DNA of 64,000 nt from Bradyrhizobium sp. Ghvi (GCF_900115265.1 NZ_FOVU01000001.1:841001-905000), one strand, 5' to 3'. Positions 9,712 to 20,225 are shown, numbered from the stretch's first letter. The notes: generated by a model not told the origin, from the sequence alone. Made by a program: numbers and translations.

Positions 9712-12450
9712 ATGACGATGCAACAACCGATACCCGTCCCGCCCCGCGAGGACGTCCCCGCACAGCCGGCGGAAGCCGCTGTGCGCGTCACCCCGATGAT
9801 GGAACAGTATCTGGAGATCAAGGCCGCGCATCAGGGCCTTTTGCTGTTCTACCGGATGGGCGACTTCTACGAGCTGTTCTTCGAGGACGCAGAGATCGCG
9901 TCCAAGACGCTCGGTATCGTCCTGACCAAGCGCGGCAAGCATCAGGGTGCCGATATCCCGATGTGCGGCGTCCCGGTCGAGCGCTCCGAGGATTATCTGC
10001 ATCGCCTCATCAGCGCCGGCCATCGGGTCGCGGTGTGCGAACAGACCGAGGATCCTGCGGCCGCGAAGGCACGCGGCAACAAGAGCGTCGTGCGCCGAGG
10101 CGTGGTGCGGCTGGTTACGCCGGGCACGCTGACCGAGGACACGCTGCTGGATGCGCGCGCCAACAACTATCTGCTGGCAATTGCGCGCGCCCGCTCCTCC
10201 GCCGGCGGCGACCGTTTCGGGCTTGCCTGGATCGACATCTCCACGGCCGAATTCACCGTCACCGAAGTTTCGGGTGGCGAGCTCGCCGCGACGCTGGCGC
10301 GCATCAACCCGAACGAGGCCATCGTCACCGACGCGCTCTATGGCGACAACGAACTCGCCCAGACCTTGCGCGAACTGCCGGCGGTGACGCCGGTGACTCG
10401 CGACGTCTTCGACGGCGCCACCGCCGAGAAGCGGCTCTGCGACTACTTTGCCGTCGCGACCATGGATGGGCTGACACAGCTGACGCGGCTCGAGGCCACC
10501 GCTGCAGCCGCGGCGGTCACCTATGTCGACCGCACCCAGGTCGGCAAGCATCCGCCGCTGTCGCCGCCCTCGCGCGAGGCCTCAGGCGCGACCATGGCGA
10601 TCGATCCTGCCACCCGCGCCAATCTCGAGCTGACGCGAACCCTTGCGGGCGAGCGCCGCGGCTCGCTGCTCGATGCGATCGACTGCACCGTGACCTCGGC
10701 CGGCTCGCGGCTGCTGGCACAACGGCTCGCCGCGCCTTTGACGGACGCACCGGCGATCGCGCGGCGGCTCGATGCCGTCAGCGCCTTCGTTGCGGACTCG
10801 GCCACGCGCGAGGACGTCCGCAGCATTTTGCGCGGCGCGCCGGACATGTCGCGGGCGCTCGCCCGTCTCTCGGTCGGCCGCGGCGGCCCGCGCGATCTCG
10901 CGGGGCTGCGCGACGGCATCGTCGCCGCCGACCAGGTGCTGGCGCGGCTCGGTGAACTCGACCAGCCGCCGCAGGAGATCGCCGCGCTGATGGCGGCGCT
11001 GAAGCGGCCGTCACGCGAACTCGCGGCCGAATTCGGTCGCGCGCTCGACGAGCAGCTGCCGCTGATCAAGCGCGACGGGGGCTTCGTTCGCACCGGCTAC
11101 GAGCCGGCGCTCGATGAAGCGCGAAACCTGCGCGACGCCTCGCGCTTGGTCGTGGCCTCGATGCAGGCGCGCTATGCCGACGACACCGGTGTCAAGGCGC
11201 TCAAGATCCGACACAACAACGTGCTCGGCTATTTCGTCGAGGTCACCGCGCAGCACGGCGACAAGCTGATGTCGGCGCCGCTGAACGCGACCTTCATCCA
11301 CCGCCAGACGCTGGCAGGCCAGGTGCGCTTCACGACCTCGGAGCTCGGCGAGATCGAAGCCAAGATCGCCAATGCCGGTGATCGCGCGCTCAATCTCGAG
11401 CTCGAGATCTTCGAGCGGCTCTGCGCCAGGGCGATCGAGATCAGCGACGATCTGCGTGCCGCAGCGCAAGGCTTTGCCCTGCTCGATGTTGCAACCTCGC
11501 TGGCCAAGCTCGCGGTCGATGAGAATTACGTGCGGCCCGAAGTCGACGGCTCGCTCGCTTTTGCCATCGAAGCTGGACGCCATCCCGTGGTCGAGCAAGC
11601 CCTGAAGCGCAATGGCGAGCCCTTCATCGCCAATGCCTGCGATCTCTCGCCCGCGCCCGCACAGAAGTCCGGCCAGCTCTGGCTGCTGACCGGTCCGAAC
11701 ATGGCCGGTAAATCGACCTTCCTGCGTCAGAACGCGCTGATTGCGCTGCTGGCTCAGATCGGCAGCTTCGTGCCGGCCGCGCGCGCGCGGATCGGCATCA
11801 TCGACCGCCTGTTCTCGCGCGTCGGCGCCGCCGACGATCTTGCCCGCGGCCGCTCCACCTTCATGGTGGAGATGGTCGAGACCGCGGCGATCCTGAACCA
11901 GGCCGGCGAACGTTCGCTCGTCATCCTGGATGAGATCGGCCGCGGCACCGCGACCTTCGACGGCCTCTCCATTGCCTGGGCCGCGATCGAGCATCTGCAC
12001 GAAAGCAATCGCTGCCGCACGTTGTTTGCGACGCATTATCACGAGCTCACCGCGCTGTCGGCAAAGCTGCCGCGGATGTTCAATGCGACGGTGCGGGTGA
12101 AGGAATGGCAGGGCAATGTCGTGTTCCTGCACGAAGTGCTGCCGGGCTCGGCCGACCGCTCCTACGGCATCCAGGTGGCCAAGCTCGCCGGCCTGCCGCC
12201 GCCCGTGATCACGCGTGCCAAATCGGTGCTGGCCAAGCTGGAAGCCCAGGACCGCGGCCAGACCGCCCGCGCGCTCGTCGACGACCTGCCGCTGTTCGCC
12301 GTTCCCTCGCGTGCCGCCGCCGAATCCGCGCCGCCAAGCGAGGCCGAGCTGTTGCTGGACGCGGTGAAGGCGCTGCATCCCGACGAGATGTCGCCGCGCG
12401 AAGCGCTTGATGCGCTCTATGCGCTGAAGGCTAAACTGCCGAAGCAGTGA
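9712..12450 (+). CDS. mutS: DNA mismatch repair protein MutS
   Basis: Mismatch-recognition ATPase, 912 residues, full length. The mismatch-contact motif lies in [14 protein letters not shown] near residue 45. The connector and lever domains follow. The ATPase has Walker [11 protein letters not shown] near 662, [11 protein letters not shown], Walker [16 protein letters not shown] near 740, and [10 protein letters not shown]. The C-terminal helix-turn-helix and dimerisation tail is present. ATG at 9712 is used; a second in-frame ATG follows two codons later. It is not in an operon with its neighbours: a family A palindrome follows the stop. Confidence 0.97.
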   Translation: MTMQQPIPVPPREDVPAQPAEAAVRVTPMMEQYLEIKAAHQGLLLFYRMGDFYELFFEDAEIASKTLGIVLTKRGKHQGADIPMCGVPVERSEDYLHRLISAGHRVAVCEQTEDPAAAKARGNKSVVRRGVVRLVTPGTLTEDTLLDARANNYLLAIARARSSAGGDRFGLAWIDISTAEFTVTEVSGGELAATLARINPNEAIVTDALYGDNELAQTLRELPAVTPVTRDVFDGATAEKRLCDYFAVATMDGLTQLTRLEATAAAAAVTYVDRTQVGKHPPLSPPSREASGATMAIDPATRANLELTRTLAGERRGSLLDAIDCTVTSAGSRLLAQRLAAPLTDAPAIARRLDAVSAFVADSATREDVRSILRGAPDMSRALARLSVGRGGPRDLAGLRDGIVAADQVLARLGELDQPPQEIAALMAALKRPSRELAAEFGRALDEQLPLIKRDGGFVRTGYEPALDEARNLRDASRLVVASMQARYADDTGVKALKIRHNNVLGYFVEVTAQHGDKLMSAPLNATFIHRQTLAGQVRFTTSELGEIEAKIANAGDRALNLELEIFERLCARAIEISDDLRAAAQGFALLDVATSLAKLAVDENYVRPEVDGSLAFAIEAGRHPVVEQALKRNGEPFIANACDLSPAPAQKSGQLWLLTGPNMAGKSTFLRQNALIALLAQIGSFVPAARARIGIIDRLFSRVGAADDLARGRSTFMVEMVETAAILNQAGERSLVILDEIGRGTATFDGLSIAWAAIEHLHESNRCRTLFATHYHELTALSAKLPRMFNATVRVKEWQGNVVFLHEVLPGSADRSYGIQVAKLAGLPPPVITRAKSVLAKLEAQDRGQTARALVDDLPLFAVPSRAAAESAPPSEAELLLDAVKALHPDEMSPREALDALYALKAKLPKQ

Positions 12451-12458
12451 GAGGTGCG

Positions 12459-12572
12459 GTAGGGTGGGTTAGCCGAAGGCGTAACCCACCACTTCTGTCA
12501 CCGCGGAGATGAAAGCGGTGGGTTACGCCAAGTGGATGCGCGTTGCGCATCCACGGGGCTAACCCACCCTAC
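12459..12572. repeat. Intergenic palindromic repeat, family A (GTAGGGTGGGTTA)
   Basis: Inverted repeat of about 114 bp with perfect 16-base arms (GTAGGGTGGGTTAGCC and its complement). Inside, two GTGGGTTACGCC-type motifs face each other. It lies between the convergent mutS and PAS-chemoreceptor genes. Two further copies are at 30798 and 42296. Confidence 0.85.
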
Positions 12573-12588
12573 GATTCCGAGCGCTTTG

Positions 12589-14265
12589 CTACGCCCTCGC
12601 CGCCATCGCAGCCGCTTCCGCGGCGGCGCGCTGCATGCTGGTCGACATTTCGTTCGTGACCGTGCTCTGCTCTTCGATCGCGGCGGCGGTCGAGGTGACG
12701 TATTCGCTGACGTTGTTGATCGCCTGCTTGATCGAGCCGAGCGCGCTGACGACATCGCCCGAGATGCCGTTGAGGCTGCCGATCTCCTGGCCGATCTTGT
12801 CGGTAGCCTGCTTGGCCTGGTTGGCGAGGCTCTTCACTTCGGATGCGACCACGGCAAAACCGCGGCCGGCTTCACCGGCGCGGGCGGATTCGATCGTGGC
12901 GTTCAGCGCCAGCAGGTTGATCTGGCCGGTGATGCTGTTGATCATCTCGACGATGCCGCTCATCGCCTGCGCGGCTTCGGTCAAGCGCTGGGCCTGGGCG
13001 TCGGCGGCGGCGACCTGATCCACGGCGCTCATCGCGGTCTCGCGCGACTTCGTCATGGCTTCGGAGATCTCGCGCACCGAGGCATTGAGTTCTTCCGAAC
13101 CGGCGGCGACGGATTCCATCATGCCGCGGACGCGCTCGTTGCCCATGCGGACCAGCACCTGCTTGGTGGTATCGGCGGCATATTTCACGACCTTGAACGG
13201 CTTGCCGTTGAGGCCGAGGATCGGATTGTAGGAGGCCTGGATATAGACTTCCTTGCCGCCCTTACCGATGCGCTTGTATTCCCCCGCCTGGTACTGGCCG
13301 CGGTTGAGCGCAGCCCAGAACTCGCGATAGGCCGCGCCGTCGCGCTCACTGGGCTTGACGAACATGCTGTGATGTCGGCCCTTGATCTCGGCCAGCGAAT
13401 AGCCGAGCGCGGTCAGGAAATTGGCATTCGCGGCGATGACCGTGCCGTCCATATTGAATTCGATCACGGCCTGCGTCTTGTCGATTGCCGCGATCTGACC
13501 GGCGAGGTCGGCGTTCTTCAGCTTGTCCGCCGTCACGTCGGTCGCAAACTTCACGACGCCGTAGGGCTTGCCGTTCTCGTCGAGCAGCGGATTGTAGGAA
13601 GCGAGGATCCAAACCTCCCTGCCGCCCTTGCCGATTCGCTTGAACTCTCCGGCCTGATAGTGGCCGCGGTTGAGCGCGGCCCAGAATTCGCGATAGGCCG
13701 CACTGTTGCGGTCAGCCTCGGCCACGAACAGGCTGTGGTGCTTGCCCTCGATCTCGGCGAGCGAGTAGCCGAGTGTCTTGCAGAAATTCTCGTTGGCTGT
13801 GAGGATGGTACCGTCGAGCTTGAACTCGATCACCGCCTGGGCGCGGCTGATCGCGGCAATCTTCGAAGCGTCCGTCATGCTCCGGACTTTTTTCGCAGTG
13901 ATCTCGGTCGCAATCTTGGCGACCATCACCGTCTTGCCGTTGCCGTCGAGCACCGGATTGTAGGATGCTTCGATCCAGACCTCGCGGCCGCCCTTCGCGA
14001 TCCGTTTGAACTCGCGCGCCTGATACTCGCCACGGTTCAATGCAGCCCAGAACGCCTTGTACTCGGCGCTGTCGCGCTGGTCGGCCGGCACGAACATGGA
14101 GTGATGCTTGCCCTGGATCTCCTCAAGCCGATAGCCGAGGGCATCGAGAAAATTCTTGTTGGCCGTGACGATGGTGCCATCAAGATTGAATTCGATCATG
14201 GCCTGCGAACGGCCGATGGCGTCGAGTCGCGCCTGTGCATCAACTTGGGATTTGCGACCAAACAT
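12589..14265 (-). CDS. Soluble chemoreceptor with three tandem PAS domains and an MCP signalling domain
   Basis: A 558-residue cytoplasmic transducer: no transmembrane segment is visible. Residues 1 to about 366 are three near-identical PAS+PAC units of exactly 122 codons each. Each carries the sequence types [10 protein letters not shown], [16 protein letters not shown], [18 protein letters not shown] and [14 protein letters not shown]. An MA domain follows (about 375-555, with the [20 protein letters not shown] tip). The PAS type resembles Aer and BdlA-like haem or FAD sensors, so redox or oxygen sensing is likely but not shown. The ATG at 14265 follows GAGGAG. The longer frame to 14349 is rejected because it would cross the palindrome at 14293. 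Confidence 0.9.
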   Translation of the reverse strand: MFGRKSQVDAQARLDAIGRSQAMIEFNLDGTIVTANKNFLDALGYRLEEIQGKHHSMFVPADQRDSAEYKAFWAALNRGEYQAREFKRIAKGGREVWIEASYNPVLDGNGKTVMVAKIATEITAKKVRSMTDASKIAAISRAQAVIEFKLDGTILTANENFCKTLGYSLAEIEGKHHSLFVAEADRNSAAYREFWAALNRGHYQAGEFKRIGKGGREVWILASYNPLLDENGKPYGVVKFATDVTADKLKNADLAGQIAAIDKTQAVIEFNMDGTVIAANANFLTALGYSLAEIKGRHHSMFVKPSERDGAAYREFWAALNRGQYQAGEYKRIGKGGKEVYIQASYNPILGLNGKPFKVVKYAADTTKQVLVRMGNERVRGMMESVAAGSEELNASVREISEAMTKSRETAMSAVDQVAAADAQAQRLTEAAQAMSGIVEMINSITGQINLLALNATIESARAGEAGRGFAVVASEVKSLANQAKQATDKIGQEIGSLNGISGDVVSALGSIKQAINNVSEYVTSTAAAIEEQSTVTNEMSTSMQRAAAEAAAMAARA

Positions 14266-14292
14266 CCAAATGTCTCCTCGTTGGGAATCGTT

Positions 14293-14309
14293 CCGCACAA
14301 TATGTGCGG
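14293..14309. promoter_or_regulatory. Perfect 7-bp inverted repeat ahead of the PAS-chemoreceptor gene
   Basis: CCGCACAATATGTGCGG: 7-base arms around a 3-base centre, 28 bp upstream of the ATG at 14265 and just upstream of its ribosome-binding site. It could be an operator or a leader hairpin; the sequence alone does not decide. Confidence 0.4.
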
Positions 14310-14511
14310 CCTTGCGTGCTCGAAACTTCGGCTCGCCGTTTGCTCTCATGTACTGGGGGAACTGTCCGCCCCGTCATTCGACTTGGGCCGTCTCGAACTC
14401 TGACGAGTAAACTTAGGGTCGATGCGCAAAGATTAGATTAACGACGCTGTCGAAACGCGCGGTCCAACACCGCAGAATTACGGCAGCTGAGCACGGAGGA
14501 GTTGCCGGCGC

Positions 14512-15312
14512 TTACGCCTCGATGCGCGATCTTCTGCGTCCGAACCACCACAGTGTCAGGTTCCACACCACGCAGGTTGCAAGCGCGAGAGAAAGACCTA
14601 CCACCGATCCAAATTCCACGACCGCAACGTGCAGGACCGCGATCGCCATGCCGAAACCGAGCAACCCCCAGGCTGAGTTGGCAAGCACGGCAGCGGTCGG
14701 TGGTCCGCCGATACGCGGATGCAGGATCAGCATGATGCTGGAGAACACCACGGGATATAACGCGATGATGCCGCTGATCCTGGGGCCGACCCAGCCCGAG
14801 GTCGAGACCACGATGGCGACGAGAGTCGCGACGAGCGAAGCCCGCATCGGAATGTCGTACCAGCGGCGCGTCACCAGCGGCATCTTCACGTGGCGATAGC
14901 CTGACAGCAGCGGGATGCAGATGCCGAACGCGATCAGATTGGCGGCGAGTCCTGCCGTGAGCGGCCATTCGAACTGGCGGATGATCGAGGCGAGCACGAC
15001 CCAGACCGCGACGGCGCTTCCGACGCTGAGGACAAGACTATGCCGCTGCGCCAGCACGACGTAGGTGAGTCCCATGAAGATCGTCGCGGCGTTGACCGGA
15101 AGGCTCGAGAGTGCACCCTGGGCGATGAAGGCCGCGTCATGGTCAATGGCGAGGAAGACGTAGGAAGGACCGGCAGAGACAGGCAACGTCGCGACCAGCG
15201 CGCCAATCACGGGGCCGGCACGCTCGGTGATCACGGACGCCGACACGACGAACGCCGCCGCGATCGCCATGCGCAGGAGAAGGAAGAGGATGAAGTGGAG
15301 GTCGAGGGACAT
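14512..15312 (-). CDS. Multi-pass integral membrane protein of unknown function
   Basis: About 266 residues and nearly all hydrophobic, with some 8 predicted membrane helices (for example VIGALVATLPVSAGPSYVF, ATIFMGLTYVVLA, GIIALYPVVFSSIMLIL, LLGFGMAIAVLHVAVVEF). A short basic tail (GRRRSRIEA) ends it. No catalytic or transport signature is recognised. The open frame reaches 15465, but the segment upstream of 15320 is the palindromic repeat, so the ATG at 15312 (MSLDLHF) is preferred; the ATG at 15324 is possible. It is separated from the OsmC-like gene by the repeat. The family was not identified. Confidence 0.7.
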   Translation of the reverse strand: MSLDLHFILFLLLRMAIAAAFVVSASVITERAGPVIGALVATLPVSAGPSYVFLAIDHDAAFIAQGALSSLPVNAATIFMGLTYVVLAQRHSLVLSVGSAVAVWVVLASIIRQFEWPLTAGLAANLIAFGICIPLLSGYRHVKMPLVTRRWYDIPMRASLVATLVAIVVSTSGWVGPRISGIIALYPVVFSSIMLILHPRIGGPPTAAVLANSAWGLLGFGMAIAVLHVAVVEFGSVVGLSLALATCVVWNLTLWWFGRRRSRIEA

Positions 15313-15319
15313 TCTGTCT

Positions 15320-15463
15320 GTCATTCCGGACCGCGCAAAGTGCGAGCCCGGAATCCATAACCACAGGCATACTGATGAAGAGCTGGAGCAACGGCTGTCG
15401 AAATCACGACGGCCTGGGCTTATGGGTCCCGGGCTCGCGCCAAGCGGAGCGCCCCGGGAGGAC
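15320..15463. repeat. Intergenic palindromic repeat, family B (long form)
   Basis: About 144 bp with ends GTCATTCCGGACCGCGC and GCGCCCCGGGAGGAC and the internal segment ATCCATAACCACAGGC. The same internal segment type (ATCCATAGCCACAGG) occurs in the copy at 47654. Confidence 0.7.
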
Positions 15464-15484
15464 ACCTAGTATGGGACCTTCGCC

Positions 15485-15994
15485 TCACTTCCGCTGCATC
15501 GACACCGAAATCTTCGGGCCGTTCTTGATAGTCTGGTAGACCACGCAATAGCGCTCGGTGAGCTTGAGCAGGAGGTCGAGCTTGTCTTGCGGCGCATCAG
15601 TATCGACCTCGAAGCGGAGGCGTATCTCGGCGAAGCCGACTGGCGCTTCCTTGTCGACGCCGAGTGTGCCGCGGAAATCAAGATCGCCTTCGGCGTAGAT
15701 GTTGCCGCTTCTGAGCGGCACCTCGATCGCAGTCGCAACTGACTTCAGCGTGACGCCGGCGCAGGCGACCAGCGCCTCGAGCAGCATGTCGCCGGAGCAA
15801 AGTTCGAGACCGGAGCCGCCGGTCCCGGGATGCAGCCCGGCCATGGCGATGGCCCGGCCGGTCTCGACCTTGCAGGCGATGCCTTCGCTGTCGGTCGAGC
15901 CCTTCGCCTTCAGCGTGATCATCGCGGTCTTGGGATCTGCCTTGTAGCGCTCCTTGATCGGGGCCTGCATCTGGCGCAGCTCTGCGGCGTCCAT
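15485..15994 (-). CDS. OsmC/Ohr-family protein
   Basis: Member of the OsmC superfamily of thiol-dependent peroxide-detoxifying proteins, 169 residues. The family core is visible: GLHPGTGGSGLELCSGDMLLEALVACAGV carries a Cys, and the C-terminal region has LTERYCVVYQTIKNGPKI with the second conserved Cys. This two-Cys arrangement fits peroxidase activity towards organic hydroperoxides. GGGAGAG lies upstream of the ATG at 15994. The orthologue class (OsmC, Ohr or YhfA-like) was not resolved; the KAKGSTDSEGIACKVETGRA start is most like the OsmC-like YhfA group. Confidence 0.85.
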   Translation of the reverse strand: MDAAELRQMQAPIKERYKADPKTAMITLKAKGSTDSEGIACKVETGRAIAMAGLHPGTGGSGLELCSGDMLLEALVACAGVTLKSVATAIEVPLRSGNIYAEGDLDFRGTLGVDKEAPVGFAEIRLRFEVDTDAPQDKLDLLLKLTERYCVVYQTIKNGPKISVSMQRK

Positions 15995-16238
15995 TGTGTT
16001 CTCTCCCTGACGTACCGATGAGCGGTATAGGAGGCGATCGGTTTCGTGTCAGCCCATGATTGGTGGAAGCTGTCATGAGCAGCCGGCGGCGCACGTGAAA
16101 AAATCAAATATATTCATTATGTTACGTCGGAATCCGAGATTAACATTGGGGCCGACTGGCCTGCGCGGCCGAACTCGCCCCTCGTCCGTCCGCGAATGTC
16201 TCGTGACAGCGCCTGTCACCTCTTATATCCGGTGAGAC

Positions 16239-19028
16239 ATGGACAGCGTTGCGACTGAGCATAAACCCGAGGTGGATGATCGCTTCGATACCGCGCGGAT
16301 TGCCGCCGCGGTCGATGCCCTTGCCGAGAAGCATCAGGGCCGCGAGGACGCATTCCGCACGGCGACCGCGCAACTGCTCAAGGCCGAGCTGATCGCAGCG
16401 CGCGCGGCCGCGCAGACGATTCTCCTGAAAGACCGCCATGGCCGCCGCTGCGCCGAGCGGCTGTGCCACGTCCAGGACGAGATCATCCGCATCCTCTATT
16501 CGGCCGCGACCCGCCATCTCTACCGCTCCCCGATCCCAAGCGGCGCTGAGCGCATGGCGGTGGTGGCGACCGGCGGGTATGGCCGCGGCCTGATGGCCCC
16601 GGAATCGGACATCGATCTCCTCTTCATCCTGCCCTACAAGCAGACCGCCTGGGGCGAGCAGGTTGCTGAAGCCATTCTCTATTGTCTCTGGGACATGGGC
16701 CTGAAGGTCGGCCACGCCACCCGCTCGGTCGATGAATCGATCCGCCAGGCGCGCGGCGACATGACCATCCGCACCGCCATCCTGGAGACGCGCTTCCTCA
16801 CCGGCGACAAGCCGCTTTATGACGAGCTGGTCGAGCGCTTCGACAGAGAGGTGGTGCAGGGCACCGCGTCCGAGTTCGTCACGGCCAAGCTCGCCGAACG
16901 CGAAGAACGCCATCGTCGCGGCGGCCAGTCGCGCTATCTGGTCGAGCCCAACGTCAAGGACGGCAAGGGCGCGCTGCGCGACCTGCACACGCTGTTCTGG
17001 ATCGCCAAATACGTCTATCGCGTCCGCGACACCGACGAGCTGGTCGAGCGCGGCGTGTTCGACGCGCAGGAGTACCGCAGCTTCCGCCGGTGCGCCGATT
17101 TCCTCTGGTCAGTGCGCTGCAATCTGCATTTCTACTGCAATCGTGCCGAAGAGCGCCTCTCCTTCGACCTTCAGCGCGAGATCGCGGTCCGGCTCGGCTA
17201 CACTTCGCATCCCGGCATGCAGGACGTCGAGCGCTTCATGAAGCACTACTTCCTGGTCGCCAAGGAAGTCGGCAATCTCACGGCGATCCTGTGCGCCAAG
17301 CTCGAGGACCAGCAGGCCAAGCCCGCCCCGGTGCTGAGCCGGATGATGGCACGGCTGCGCCCCACCCAGGCGAAGCGGCGTGTTCCCGAGAGCGACGACT
17401 TCATCGTCGACAACAACCGCATCAACGTCGCCGCGCCCGACGTTTTCAAGCACGATCCGGTCAATTTGATCCGCATCTTCCGCCTGGCGCAGAAGAACAA
17501 CCTCGCCTTCCATCCGGATGCGATGCGCGACGTGACGCGCTCACTCGGCCTGATCAACGCGCACATGCGTGAGAATCCCGAGGCCAACCGGCTGTTCATG
17601 GAGATCCTGACCTCCGACAACGCCGAGATCGTGCTGCGCCGAATGAACGAGACCGGCGTGCTCGGCCATTTCATTCGCGCCTTCGGCAAGATCGTCTCGA
17701 TGATGCAGTTCAACATGTATCATCACTACACCGTCGACGAGCACCTGATCCGCTGCGTAGGCTTCCTCCAGGACATCGAGCGCGGCGGCATCGAGGAGTT
17801 CGCGCTCGCCAGCGACCTGATGCGCAAGATTCGCCCCGATCACCGCGCGGTGATCTACATCACGACATTGTTGCACGACATCGCCAAGGGGCGGCCGGAG
17901 GATCACTCGATCGCAGGCGCCAAGGTCGCGCGACGGCTCTGCCCGCGGCTCGGCTTCAGCGCGGCCGACACCGAGCTCATAGCCTGGCTGATCGAGGAGC
18001 ATCTGACGATGTCCACGGTCGCGCAGTCGCGCGATCTCTCGGACCGCAAGACCATCGAGAATTTTGCCGCCGTGGTGCAGTCGGTCGAGCAGATGAAACT
18101 GCTGACGATCCTCACCACCGCCGACATCCGCGGCGTCGGTCCGGGCGTGTGGAACGGCTGGAAGGCGCAGCTCCTGCGCTCTCTCTATTACGAGACCGAG
18201 CCGGTGCTGACCGGCGGCTTTTCGGAGGTCGACCGCGGAAAACGCCTCGTTGCCGCGCACGCCGAATTCCGCACGGCCTTCGCCGAATGGCCGGCCGACG
18301 AGCTCGATGCCTATATCGGCCGGCACTATCCGGCGTACTGGCTCAAGGTCGAGCTGCCGCGAAAGATCCGTCACGCCCGCTTCGTGCGGTCGAGCGAACA
18401 GGCCGGCCACAAGCTCGCAATCAATGTCGGCTTCGACGAGGTGCGCGGCGTCACCGAGCTGACGATCTTCGCTGCCGACCATCCCTGGCTGCTGTCGATC
18501 ATCGCCGGCGCCTGCGCTTCGGCCGGCGCCAATATCGTCGACGCCCAGATCTACACCACGACCGACGGGCGCGCGCTCGACACGATCTCGATCTCGCGTG
18601 AATACGACCGCGACGAGGACGAGGGAAGGCGCGCCACCCGCATCGGCGAGATGATCGAAGACGTGCTGGAAGGCAAGCTGCGCCTGCCCGAAGTGGTGGC
18701 GCGGCGCACGGTGCGCAGCAAAGTAAAGCCGTTCGTGATCGAGCCGGAGGTGACCATCAACAACCAATGGTCCGACCGCTATACCGTGATCGAGGTCTCG
18801 GGCTTGGACCGCCCCGGCCTGCTCTACGAACTGACCACTGCGATCTCGAAGCTCAACCTCAATATTGCCTCGGCCCACGTCGCGACCTTCGGCGAACGCG
18901 CCCGCGACGTGTTCTACGTCACCGATTTGCTCGGCGCGCAGATCAACGCGCCGACCCGTCAGGCCGCGATCAAGAGCGCGCTGACGCATGTCATGGCCGG
19001 CGACAAGGCGGTCCAGCCGGCGGCGTAA
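16239..19028 (+). CDS. glnD: Bifunctional uridylyltransferase / uridylyl-removing enzyme GlnD
   Basis: Primary nitrogen sensor that uridylylates PII proteins (GlnB/GlnK) when glutamine is low and deuridylylates them when it is high. At 929 residues it is full length. The nucleotidyltransferase motif GGYGRGLMAPESDIDLLF lies near residue 111. The HD phosphohydrolase site (LLHDIAKGRPEDHS) is near 545. Two C-terminal ACT domains for glutamine sensing start near 741 (ELTIFAADHPWLLS) and 847 (EVSGLDRPGLLYEL). Monocistronic: divergent from the OsmC-like gene and followed by a palindromic repeat and the convergent ogt gene. Confidence 0.97.
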   Translation: MDSVATEHKPEVDDRFDTARIAAAVDALAEKHQGREDAFRTATAQLLKAELIAARAAAQTILLKDRHGRRCAERLCHVQDEIIRILYSAATRHLYRSPIPSGAERMAVVATGGYGRGLMAPESDIDLLFILPYKQTAWGEQVAEAILYCLWDMGLKVGHATRSVDESIRQARGDMTIRTAILETRFLTGDKPLYDELVERFDREVVQGTASEFVTAKLAEREERHRRGGQSRYLVEPNVKDGKGALRDLHTLFWIAKYVYRVRDTDELVERGVFDAQEYRSFRRCADFLWSVRCNLHFYCNRAEERLSFDLQREIAVRLGYTSHPGMQDVERFMKHYFLVAKEVGNLTAILCAKLEDQQAKPAPVLSRMMARLRPTQAKRRVPESDDFIVDNNRINVAAPDVFKHDPVNLIRIFRLAQKNNLAFHPDAMRDVTRSLGLINAHMRENPEANRLFMEILTSDNAEIVLRRMNETGVLGHFIRAFGKIVSMMQFNMYHHYTVDEHLIRCVGFLQDIERGGIEEFALASDLMRKIRPDHRAVIYITTLLHDIAKGRPEDHSIAGAKVARRLCPRLGFSAADTELIAWLIEEHLTMSTVAQSRDLSDRKTIENFAAVVQSVEQMKLLTILTTADIRGVGPGVWNGWKAQLLRSLYYETEPVLTGGFSEVDRGKRLVAAHAEFRTAFAEWPADELDAYIGRHYPAYWLKVELPRKIRHARFVRSSEQAGHKLAINVGFDEVRGVTELTIFAADHPWLLSIIAGACASAGANIVDAQIYTTTDGRALDTISISREYDRDEDEGRRATRIGEMIEDVLEGKLRLPEVVARRTVRSKVKPFVIEPEVTINNQWSDRYTVIEVSGLDRPGLLYELTTAISKLNLNIASAHVATFGERARDVFYVTDLLGAQINAPTRQAAIKSALTHVMAGDKAVQPAA

Positions 19029-19048
19029 CAGCGCACATCTCTGTCCTC

Positions 19049-19085
19049 GTCATTCCGGGGCGCGCTTCGCGCGCCTCGGAATGAC
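19049..19085. repeat. Intergenic palindromic repeat, family B (short form)
   Basis: Hairpin GTCATTCCGGGGCGCGC / GCGCGCCTCGGAATGAC between the convergent glnD and ogt genes; it may serve as a shared transcription end. Confidence 0.75.
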
Positions 19086-19092
19086 AGGAGAG

Positions 19093-19623
19093 CTAAATTT
19101 CCACGCCCTCATGCCGCAGCAACCAGCGCTTGCGCTCGAGCCCGCCACCGTATTTCACCAGCGAGCCATCTGCGCCGATCAGGCGATGGCATGGCAGCAC
19201 CACGCTGATCGGATTGGAGCCATTTGCATGGCCGACGGCCCTGATCGCCCTGGGCATCTCGATCCTGGCGGCGAGCGCGCCGTAACTCATCGTGGTGCCT
19301 GCCGGAATTTTCGTCAGCGCCGTCCAGACCTTTTGCTGGAACGGCGTTCCACCGATGCGCCATTCGATTCGTGCAAGCTGGCCGAGATCACCCTCGAAGT
19401 AAGCCGACAGTGCGGCCTTCATCGCCGTCGGCGCAACCTGATCGACCAGGTCCACCGCGCCGTGATGCAGGCGCAAAAGCTCGCGCATGCGGTGCTCGTA
19501 GTCGTCCCAATCGAGCGCGCGCAACGCACCGTCGGCATCGGTGACGAGCAACGCGATCCCGATCGGCGTCGCCAGCCGATCGAGGCCGAAGCGTTCGGGC
19601 GTTTTGGTTGATCGGGTGGGCAT
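19093..19623 (-). CDS. ogt: Methylated-DNA--[protein]-cysteine S-methyltransferase
   Basis: Suicide repair protein that moves the alkyl group from O6-alkylguanine to its own cysteine. It has 176 residues from the ATG at 19623; a GTG at 19647 would add eight. The acceptor Cys is in ISVVLPCHRLIGADGSL. The DNA-binding helix region PFQQKVWTALTKIPAGTTMSYG and the Asn-hinge HANGSNP are present. There is no N-terminal Ada zinc domain, so this is the Ogt class. The start overlaps the beginning of the longer open frame of the divergent DUF1304 gene, but not its likely TTG start. Confidence 0.93.
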   Translation of the reverse strand: MPTRSTKTPERFGLDRLATPIGIALLVTDADGALRALDWDDYEHRMRELLRLHHGAVDLVDQVAPTAMKAALSAYFEGDLGQLARIEWRIGGTPFQQKVWTALTKIPAGTTMSYGALAARIEMPRAIRAVGHANGSNPISVVLPCHRLIGADGSLVKYGGGLERKRWLLRHEGVEI

Positions 19624-19715
19624 TGCGGCACCATCACTTCGAAACACGCCATCGCACTTGCCATGCAGGCCATGCTAACGTCCACCCGAAAGCTGACGCT
19701 TTGGGGGAGCTCATC

Positions 19716-20078
19716 TTGATTCTCATCGCCAATATCCTGGTGGCGCTGGTCGCCGCGCTGCACACCTATTTCCTGATCCTGGAAATGTTTCTCTGGGACA
19801 AGCCATTGGGCTTGAAGACCTTTCGCAATACCCCCGAGAAGGCCGCGATCACCAAGGTGCTGGCCGGCAATCAAGGTCTCTACAACGGCTTCCTCGCCGC
19901 CGGCCTGATCTGGAGCTTGGTGCACGGCAATCCGGCCCTCGCGTTTCAGATCAAGGTGTTCTTCCTGCTCTGCGTGGTCGTGGCCGGCGCCTATGGTGCG
20001 GCAACCGTCAGCGCGCGCATCCTGATCGTGCAGGCGCTGCCGGCCGTGATCGCGCTGGTCGCCTTGTTCCTGGCCTGA
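19716..20078 (+). CDS. DUF1304-family small membrane protein
   Basis: A 120-residue protein with four hydrophobic helices and the family pattern ALHTYFLILEMFLWDKP, FRNTPEKAAITKVLAGNQGLYNGFLAAGL. The function is unknown for the family. The start is set at TTG 19716, which has a strong GGGGGAG seven bases upstream and gives the canonical N terminus. The open frame begins at 19608, but the added 36 residues are His- and Arg-rich and lack family character. It is divergent from ogt. Confidence 0.85.
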   Translation: MILIANILVALVAALHTYFLILEMFLWDKPLGLKTFRNTPEKAAITKVLAGNQGLYNGFLAAGLIWSLVHGNPALAFQIKVFFLLCVVVAGAYGAATVSARILIVQALPAVIALVALFLA

Positions 20079-20225
20079 GACCTTGGTCTGAAACGCTACG
20101 GCGCAGCGCCGCGATCCTTGCGCGGCGGCGGACGTTCCTCCACAATCTTCGACAGCGATGGCGACCGTTGCAATCAACGGAAAAAGACCATCGGCCGAAA
20201 ATTCCGTCAGGAGGAACAACCCAAC

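Noticed and set aside
11011..12378. Minus-strand frame of 455 codons opposite mutS
   Set aside because: Antisense shadow; composition dominated by Arg, Gly, Gln and His, no domain.
12532..14403. Long + strand frame (623 codons) opposite the triple-PAS receptor
   Set aside because: It is antisense to a clear gene; its repeats mirror the PAS duplications, and it has no family character.
17541..18989. Minus-strand frame of 482 codons opposite glnD
   Set aside because: Arg/His/Asp-rich sequence typical of antisense frames in GC-rich genes; glnD is certain.
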